From Calcarisporiella thermophila CBS 279.70 (lineage: Eukaryota; Calcarisporiellomycota): a stretch of DNA of 64,000 nucleotides. The DNA lies in assembly GCF_041956535.1 (NCBI RefSeq), contig NW_027192191.1:1313443-1377442 (forward strand), in the 5' to 3' direction. The notes beneath the pieces are model-generated. The model did no database searches, was not told the origin of the DNA, and was given only the letters and a program-made list of their open reading frames with translations. The translations under genes and the position numbers were made by a program. Shown piece after piece: positions 56,693 to 64,000 of the stretch (its first letter is position 1; every line of letters starts with the position of its first letter).

Positions 56693-56992
56693 TTAGGAGA
56701 AAATGGATCTGCAGAAGTATTCGACATTTTCACCCTTGGGTATATTGGGATTATTGGGAAAGCACTTGCTTGCACATTCATCGAACGCCTCCTTGGCCTT
56801 AGGAATTTGGTTGCAGTGGCAGGAGACCAACATGCCAGCGAAGTCCAAATTATTTTTAGTTGAAGTGCGGGCGGCTTCAATGCAGGTTTCCTCAAACTTT
56901 AAGAGTTTGGCGCAATCAGTCATGAGATTGCAAGCACACTTAGCAAAGGTAAAACAGACGAGGAGGGAAGTAGCAAGGAGAAAAGAGCGCAT
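56693..56992 (-). CDS. Small secreted cysteine-rich protein
   Basis: About 99 aa. The ATG at 56992 gives the signal peptide MRSFLLATSLLVCFTFA; an in-frame ATG at 57007 is less apt. The mature part has nine cysteines (KCACNLMTDC, EETC, VSCHCNQ, DECASKC, YFC), eight of them with spacing C-x5-C-x9-C, C-x-C, C-x11-C-x3-C. The pattern resembles compact disulfide-rich secreted fungal proteins but is not a clear CFEM or hydrophobin spacing. Function unknown; effector, cell-wall or adhesion roles are all possible. A TATA box lies about 80 nt upstream. Confidence 0.7.
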   Translation of the reverse strand: MRSFLLATSLLVCFTFAKCACNLMTDCAKLLKFEETCIEAARTSTKNNLDFAGMLVSCHCNQIPKAKEAFDECASKCFPNNPNIPKGENVEYFCRSIFS

Positions 56993-57059
56993 GGTTACTG
57001 TTGTCAAACTTATTGAGGTGAGAGACTAAAAAAAAGGATGAGTTTGCAAGAAAGGAAAA

Positions 57060-57360
57060 TTATGATTGCTTTATAGCAGCGACTGCATCTTCCCATTCTG
57101 ATCTATTTTCAAGCATTTTTCTTGAAGCCTGCTTGTAATAAGCTAAATGGATGGTTGTCATGTCTATATTTCGGTAAAATGTAGCGGACCCTTGAAAAAT
57201 GTGCAGCAAAGCCATAGCTCGTTTTGGGTCATTGTAATTGTGGCCAAGTTATCCGGGGAGCTTAGCCAATGGTAAACTGGCCATTTGCTAGAAGATCGAT
57301 TAGAAAGCTCAAGGCTATCGTAGAATTCAAATCCTCCAAGAAATAAGGCCATACCAAGAG
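57060..57360 (-). pseudogene. Exon-like block, unidentified, with a frame break
   Basis: Two adjacent - strand stretches look protein-coding but lie in different frames. 57248 to 57060 reads LGHNYNDPKRAMALLHIF, then RNIDMTTIHLAYYKQASRK and ends in a stop after AVAAIKQS. Immediately upstream, 57360 to about 57255 reads AKSLGMALFLGGFEFYD after an acceptor-like TTAATTAG. The composition (helical, Ala/Leu/Lys/Tyr) is reminiscent of TPR/Sel1-type helices. No good GT-AG intron fits between them, so this may be a decayed gene, a misread intron, or an unannotated gene whose other exons I could not find. Confidence 0.35.
57069..57075 (-). promoter_or_regulatory. TATA box before the cysteine-rich gene
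   Basis: Reads TATAAAG on the - strand about 80 nt upstream of ATG 56992. It overlaps the end of the exon-like frame 57060-57248. Confidence 0.45.
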
Positions 57361-58676
57361 ATTTTGCCTAATTAAGTTGGGCAAGAAAAAAAAAAATAGC
57401 TCTTGTTATTGAGTTGGCTTATCCAAATTTGCTTAATGATGGTTTCTATTTTTAGCCTCATAAGTACCTAAGTTTATGGATATACAACTGAGTTGTCAAT
57501 GTTTTCCCAAAATAGGCCTCCCACATAATTAGTAGCATGCGTGCTCTTTAAGTCTAGGTTCAGGTAAAGCCCAAAGTATTAATCTAAATGACAAAGGAGA
57601 ACTTGGTAAATTTTATTTTCAATTTTGATATCAAAAATTGATATATACGATTTGACTTTTTTTCTATTTTTTTCTATTACTTTGCTCGGTCCCAGTTCAT
57701 TTTAATACAACAATCTCATCATTATGAAGCACTGCTGCTGATAATTTCCCTTGTTTATTATATATAAACACTCAGTAGGAAGCAATGTTTATACCGAACT
57801 CGCAATCATCGGTCTGGTTTCTCTAATGCTACTTCACTCTAGGCACGAAATTTCGACTTGCAGGGGGTGGGAACCCTGATAGCTAATCTTTGCCGACATT
57901 CTCTTTATATGCGAATGGAATACGTGCTCGCTAATCCAGTGGGACATATCAGATTTTCTGGAGTGGCAATACAGCCTTGAACCTCTTGAGAAAAGTATTA
58001 AGGAATCAAAATTACCTAAAAAAACCAACCTTAGAAAAAACATTTAGTAATATTGCCACTTCTTTTACACCAGGAATAGGATTGGTTCACCCCCTTCTAC
58101 CCGGCAGTTTAGGATCAATTGATATCATTGCTAATGGAGTCCTTACTGGCGTAATAGGAAAAAGATCGTGGGCAATATAGCCGATGAAATTCAAGGGAAA
58201 ACCCCCAAAACGACCTTCGATAATACAATTTCCATTATATTGTAGAAGTCCATTGTGAAGGGAGTAAATGATTTCCTTCTAAGTAACTCGATAAGAGTTG
58301 AAAGGATGGTATATAATTACAAATTATGATGTAGTTTAGTAATTTTTTAATCGTATTTTTTTGTCTTTAAAGTAGGGAGCTTGTATGAAATATATACAAA
58401 AATTTTGTGGTCTCTTTTTAAAATAATATATAAATGGCTGTAAATGAAAACGAATTACTCGAAACTAACCTAACACTTTTTCACGTTAAATTCAATTAAG
58501 CTACTTTATATAAATCAAAATATGTAGGTATGTCAGAAGAGGCATTACGTGACTGCTATTTCCGTTGGTTATTACTCGAGAAAAGGGATCGCGACAAGAG
58601 AAAAAAAATATTCACAATTACATTTAATTCTCGGCCGCTGATACTATTTTTGTTTTCCTAAATTGACTAAATAGCA
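57361..58676. other. Long AT-rich region with one weak hydrophobic frame
   Basis: 1316 nt. A + strand frame ending at 58180 reads TFSNIATSFTPGIGLVHP and then Gly/Leu/Ile-rich sequence. The opposite strand has an overlapping short frame. Neither has a supported start or family. The remainder is AT-rich promoter sequence of GPN2. Confidence 0.35.
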
Positions 58677-59903
58677 ATGCCATTTGGTCAATTAGTTATC
58701 GGTCCGCCCGGTAGTGGCAAAACTACCTACTGCCACGGAATGTACCAATTACTTAATTCTCTCGGTCGTACCTGCTCCATAGTCAATCTTGATCCAGCAA
58801 ATGATTTTTTACCCTACCCTTGCGACGTCAACATTTCAGATCTGATCACAGTGGAAGATACCATGGAATCACTGGGCCTTGGCCCTAATGGCGGTATGAT
58901 GTATTGTATGGAGTTTCTGGAACGGAATTTTGATTGGCTTGAGGAAGAGCTTAATAAGTTGAAGGGTAGCGGTCTCGTACAATCTATGTGGTTTCTACCT
59001 GATTGCTCAGCTCCATCTGTATAAATATAGGAGATTATGTGATATTTGATTGCCCCGGTCAAGTGGAGTTTTTCACGCATCATTCTTCTCTCAAGAATAT
59101 TATCGATCGGTTGCAAAAGCTTAATCATCGGGTAAGAGGGAAAACATTATGTTTGATGCTAATAATATATACTAATATCATTCTATGGACAGTTAGTGGC
59201 CGTCCACCTGGTGGATGCTCACTATTGTACTGATCCAGCAAAATATATATCCGTCTTACTTCTATCTCTCAAAACAATGATACAGTTGGAGCTGCCCCAC
59301 GTTAATGTCCTCTCAAAGATTGACCTGGTAGAATCGTATGGGAAATTGGGTACTTTGTGAATTTTGCTCTCAATTAACTTCTGAAATAAGAAATAAGGAA
59401 AACAATTCTAATATGCATGCACTCTAATTTTGTTCTTAGCATTTAACCTTGACTTTTATACTGAAGTGCTCGATCTTTCCTATCTCTTGCAACATTTGAA
59501 TCAAGATCCTTTTGCTCGCCGCTATGCCGACTTGAACCGTGCGTTATGTGAACTCATTGAGGATTTCGGGCTTGTGTCATTTTATACCTTGTGTGTTGAG
59601 GATAAGGAATCTATTGTGAAGCTACTACGTGCCATTGATAAAGCAGGAGGATATATATTTGGCGGTTTGACACAAGGAAACGAAAGTATCATGGCGGCTG
59701 CAGTCCAAGTGGGCATGAGTGACGACATCTCAAGGGCTCAGGAGAAATACATTGATTTCCCTGAACTGTATCGATCCTGGGAAGAAAAAGGTCGGGAAGG
59801 AGAGAAGCATCAAAAGAAAGAGAGTGAGGAGTTGGACCGCAATAGAGCGAATAAGATCAACCCAAAGGATGTGTATGAAGTTAGGGATGTGCATGAAAAC
59901 TAA
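58677..59903 (+). CDS. GPN2: GPN-loop GTPase 2
   Basis: Proposed join 58677..58965, 59031..59131, 59193..59349, 59440..59903, giving 336 aa. GPN GTPases help assemble and import RNA polymerase II. The start [19 protein letters not shown] holds the P-loop. [11 protein letters not shown], the family-defining GPN loop [12 protein letters not shown], the switch II motif [13 protein letters not shown] and the base-recognition motif LSKIDLVE follow. The C-terminal part (LEDFG-type [22 protein letters not shown]) fits GPN2. The charged C-terminal extension ([16 protein letters not shown]) is longer than usual. The second exon starts inside the guanine-binding core; the exon joins preserve the family frame. 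Confidence 0.95.
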
Positions 59904-60772
59904 TTTATTTTTATTTTTCCTGTGTCAAGTTAATCCATCCATTTGTAAATACCCTGATTGTTTTATCTTTACATTTATATAAACATATCTGAAAATCTCA
60001 ACCGGTCATTTTGGCTTCATTGTCTTATAGTGGAAGAGTGCCTGAGTTATATTATATTAATTTATTTATTCAATTAGAAATCCCTGGTCATACGTTTATC
60101 CATTTGGATATTTTTCAAGTCTACAAATATTTTTTCTCCTTTGGACCGTGTTTTTTTTTTCTGTCTAAATTTTTTATCTGAAGGGAATGAAAGGGGTGGA
60201 CTTGACGTCCAGATCATCCAAGTACTGTCCCTGTTTTATCATTTATATATGGGTTTCACCTTAGGACTTTTGCTTATTTTTGAAGTCCCTCGATATTGAC
60301 TAGCTTGCTACTATACTGTTGATTTACATTGAACCCTTTGAAAACTCGGCAAACATCCTTGGGCAGGTGTCGACTGCGGGAATCGAACAAGACAACAAAC
60401 AATGATTGAGAGTATAAAAATTGCAGGTTTCATATTAGCCCTAATTTCGATGCCTTAATTTCAATGATTCAGGCTGTTGCTCACGATGTAAATATGTATA
60501 AATTTATTGTTTCTTTCTGTTTGCCTCATTAAGATAATCACATTAGGATCAAGTCGCAAGTTGCATGTAAAGGAAATAAAAAATGTACAATTAAAATAAA
60601 CAAAAAAATTTCAAAAACCAAAAATAAAAGCCAAAATCCCGAGGCAAAAAAAGACAAAACGAGCTAAATAAAACGAAAAAGAAAAAAAAAAGCATAAAAC
60701 ACAATTAATAAAGAAATGAGTATAATCTGAAGCAAACCAAAATTAAAATCCGTTAACCGAAGAAAATTATAG
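59904..60772. other. Convergent AT-rich region
   Basis: 869 nt between the 3' ends of GPN2 and MED13. Includes A-rich sequence at 60580-60720. A B-box-like word at about 60378-60387 (on the - strand, GTTCGATTCC) is not part of a recognisable tRNA. Confidence 0.4.
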
Positions 60773-63700
60773 TCAATCAATTAAGAGCAAGATTCTAAAC
60801 AGTCGGTCCACCAGGACAAAGTGGAGTGGAAGGGAGCAATGGCGGGTTGGATGCTGATTAAGGAAAGAAAGCGCATGGTAGTTTCGGAGCAATTCTTGGA
60901 GTGTTGTGGTGAGAGGTCCAGCGGGACTGGCATGGACGATGTGAACGGCGTAAGGCTGGCAGCCGAATGGACGAGTGTATTCACTTGCGACAGGAATTTC
61001 GGCTAAATATCCACTGGCTAAGGAAAGAAGGGGCATTTCGTCGTCACAATCCTCCACACTCATCGTAGGACACGGCGATTTCTCCGGAGACAAAGCCGCA
61101 GATGACTCCTTCTCCTCTTTCATAAATGCTGGTATCCGGTCTTCTGGTTGCTGAGATTGAATTGCCACACGATGATTTAGCAAGATCGCGTATGCTTCTG
61201 TATTTCCTCCCTGCTCTTTTACAACAGCGGGTCCAACTGGTGCAGCACCACTGCTAGTAGGAGTGGCCACAGGTTCCGGGGTAGGAATGCCAGCGGCTGG
61301 CGCTGGGGTTGGAGTATTGCTCGTTGAGTTGTCGGTGGTTCTTGTTTCGATTCCGCTTGTTCCCATATTGCCTGGTCCAAAACCGGTACTACATCCTGGA
61401 AACACGTGCAGCGGTGTATTCAGGTCTGTGCACACTACGTACACATTGGTGGCCTGACCGAGCACTTCCGTCCATGCGACCAACTCAGCCTGTGTTATCA
61501 ACCCCAATTTCGCAACGAACACCTTCCACCCAACACTTGCTCGTCGCATTATCCGGCAGGTACGGTTCCACACCTCGCCCAATATTGCCTGCAATCCCAA
61601 GTGTTTCCCACCTGAAAGAGATCGCACCTCCATAAGAGAATACTCGACTAGTTCACCATGGTCGTCGACCCATGCGCAAATAAACCAGCGCTGGTTCGCG
61701 CTAAATGTATATGCAAGGTGTAGCATAATGGGAGCATCAATTGGAGAAGGATATGCTTCAAGAGTGCGCTTCAGCGAAAATTGTATCTTGTTGGGTGGTG
61801 ATTTTGCGAGAACAAATGGAGGCGAGTATATCTCGGTTATAGTCCCAATTTCCTCGCTTTGCCACTAACATATATAGATACAATCAATCAACACCTTTGA
61901 TATCGAAGCCAAAAAAATAGTGGGAAATAACTCACATTATTCTTTTCGACTAGCTGAGCGCATTTCTCGTATACAGAAAAGGCAATCTCTTTCAATCCAA
62001 ATTGCAAGTATCCCCCAAAACCTGCCGAACGGATCATGTGCTCTATAGGTAAAATCTGAAGTAGCACGCGGTCGTGCGCTTTCTCTCTTGCACTCACAGT
62101 CCCCATGGTCGCTACGTCATATGAAATGAGCAACTTGGTGAAGCAGTGGCAAAGATCAGCAATAGAGGAGCGGTGGCTAAAGGGGTTAAGAAGATAGACA
62201 ACGAAATGGATATTTTCTGAAGGAAGTGAGGCGATAAGAGAGCCTGGCGTAAATGTAGAATAAGTAAAAGCAAATTCAAGACTTAAAAAAAATTTATTAC
62301 CGAGATTCTGGCATACTGCCATATAACTCTTCATTTGTTGCTCTCTACTTGACTCTTCACCAGATGCAGCTAAATTATTTTGAAAAAATTTAATTAGAAT
62401 GGGAATGGTTTTTTTTTTTTCACATAATAATCAATCCATACGTAGCAATGGCACAGGGACGAATCCCTTATAATCTCCGACACATCCCGGCTGATGCAAT
62501 CCGAGCTGGCAGGTCTTTTAATAAAAAAAAATAAAAGTCCAGATAATTCGATGCATTCTTCAGAGTATCTGAGCTCACCTCATAAATCACGCTCAATTCC
62601 CTGAAGAACATGCGAGTGTGGTCGGTGATCGCCTCTGTATCTGGGTGAAGCACAAACCAATGAACATTCTTCCGCGGACCGTAGGGCTCTAATCTCAATT
62701 TCTCCCAGAATGGTAGTGATGCAGGGGAGGCTTCGAGCCACTCATCATTATGTCCCAACAAGATATCCGGTAGTGGTAGCGCATCTAGGTTGGGCTCCGC
62801 AGGTCTTCGTTTCTTGACTTGATATTTTCCATACTTTGATTGTGTCTGATTCGTTTCTAGAGGGAGATTTTAAGTTAAAATCAATCAGCTCTTCAGGTAA
62901 AGTATTAAATCTCCTGAACAGTTACCAGAGAGATCATAGTATTGCTGAACTGTCAAGGGTCCTTTCACTACGGTTGAACTTGATGAAGGTGGTTGTAAGG
63001 CAAGTGGTATATGTGTTGCAGCCATGGAAGGGTTACTATGTGTGTCGGAGTTCTCCCATGGCACTCGCTCGAAAGCGGAAGTGAGAATCGACTTGAACTC
63101 AGAGATAATATGACGAAATTCGTCACCGATAACGGGGGTCGATATGAGGGCTAAAATTAAGTAACAATAAGCTCTAATCAAATCAAAGCATACAAAGGGG
63201 ACAAATTCGCTTACATTCGTATATCCTTTGCAGCAGCTTTTGTCGCCTTGCCACCAAAAACTGAGTGTGTTCTCCCTCCAGCATCTCTCCGCCGTTCTCG
63301 GTAACTTCCGCTAATCCCCCACAAAATGGGTATCCTCCAACAACGGCCTGTCGACACACCAACTGTACTGTCTTCATGTATTCATCTCTAGGCAATGTAT
63401 CCAGTATAGAATTTCCGGCCTTATTGTCTTCCTTCACATCAATCTCCTTCCAATGCGGAGCAATTATGGGAGCAAAGAGCAAATCTTGCACGAAGGTATC
63501 TCTGCCAGTGGAATTTTTGTTACACAAAACCCTGAGACTCTCCTTGTCGCTGAAAAGAGTCCCAGCTGGTCGATAAGCAAGCGTTTCACTCCTATACAGG
63601 AGTGTCCATCTTGCACTATCTAGAACATCCTCTTCCATGACATTCTCACCCTCGCTCTCTCCGCTCTCACTTTCCAAGTCACTGGCATCTTCATCGCTGC

Positions 63701-64000
63701 TGATATCATTTTCCTTGTTCGAGACGAAATGGTTCAACAGCTTGGAGGCCGCACCATTTTTTCTCTGTGAAATCGCATAAGATATTGGTTTCTGTAATCG
63801 TTTAAGGCGATTGTGTGGACAGTAATCGGGCTTGTAGCTTTTACGAAGTGGGCGCTTATTTCGGATGGAGCGGGGCAATCTCACGACAAATTTGCCACCC
63901 ACTTGGTATTTCGAATCGTTGACGCCCTCTAATACTTGCAAAGGTGCAAATTCAGGAGGGATTAGGCTTGCGCGGCATTCGGCATCAGTCGTATTAATTG
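60773..64000 (-). CDS. MED13: Mediator complex subunit 13 (3' part, runs off window)
   Basis: Multi-exon; the stop is at 60773-60775 and the 5' part lies beyond 64000. MED13 joins the CDK8 kinase module to core Mediator. Blocks in order: YQVGGKFVVRLPRSIR-type leader, RQAVVGGYPFCGGLAE, GPLTVQQYYDLS, then LVGHNDEWLEASPASLPFWEK and RMFFRELSVIYE. Next: AFTYSTFTPGSLI, LQFGLKEIAFSVYEKCAQ, SPPFVLAKSPPNKIQFSLKR, LAYTFSANQRWFICAWVDD, EVWNRTCRIMRRASVGWKV and VAKLGLITQAELVAWTE. It finishes PLASGY-like LLSLASGYLAEIP, VHIVHASPAGPLTTTLQELL and RNYHALSFL. These match the C-terminal half of MED13 and its PIWI-like domain. A Pro/Thr/Ala-rich low-complexity insert lies at about 61230-61350. Exon ends other than the last exon were not all resolved. 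Confidence 0.9.

Noticed and set aside
60378-60391. tRNA gene (- strand) suggested by GTTCGATTCC
   Set aside because: Only the B-box-like word is present. There is no A box, anticodon stem or paired acceptor stem at the expected distance.

Overview
The window is nuclear DNA of a fungus. Genes have many short GT-AG introns (about 45-180 nt), AT-rich spacers, and fungus-specific metabolism: homoaconitase LYS4 of the alpha-aminoadipate lysine route, riboflavin RIB3 and an AIM34-like mitochondrial SAP protein. A sestrin gene, a PGAP4-like glycosyltransferase and the bacterial-looking GH31 point to an early-diverging lineage (Mucoromycota or Zoopagomycota-like) rather than Dikarya. That placement is inference. 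There is one 781-nt assembly gap (39457-40237).

Layout. 0.4-10.3 kb (+): a C2H2/basic nucleolar-looking protein, sestrin, the elongation factor IWS1, and an ACO2-type mitochondrial aconitase. 10.8-20.2 kb (-): GH31 glucosidase, SAR1 GTPase, homoaconitase LYS4, and a secreted HExxHGLGF metallopeptidase-like protein. 21-31 kb: RIB3 (+), NOP12, MMS19 and NOC4 (-). 31-39 kb: mitoribosomal mL50 (+), MUS81 (-), TFIIA large subunit TOA1 (+), ribosomal uS11/RPS14 (-), a weak hypothetical, and a DsbA/FrnE-like oxidoreductase (+). 39.3-40.3 kb: a 32-33-bp inverted repeat bracketing the gap. 41-48 kb: a surface and secreted-protein block, with a kelch membrane protein and two secreted proteins sharing an HEIP motif. 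48.7-54.1 kb: METTL21-like methyltransferase, MRT4, AIM34-like protein and TGS1. 54.7-64 kb: PGAP4-like membrane glycosyltransferase, a small Cys-rich secreted protein, GPN2 and the 3' part of MED13, which runs off the window end.

Themes. Ribosome biogenesis is well represented (NOP12, NOC4, MRT4, RPS14, mL50, possibly the first gene). ACO2 and LYS4 catalyse consecutive steps of lysine synthesis and lie 5 kb apart. Three divergent pairs share short promoters (NOC4/mL50, MUS81/TOA1, MRT4/AIM34-like). Exon joins were deduced by hand from splice consensus, frame continuity and remembered family alignments. Where a join is not listed, only the span is claimed. The least understood material is the HEIP-repeat secreted pair, the metallopeptidase, the exon-like block at 57.06-57.36 kb and the element around the gap.
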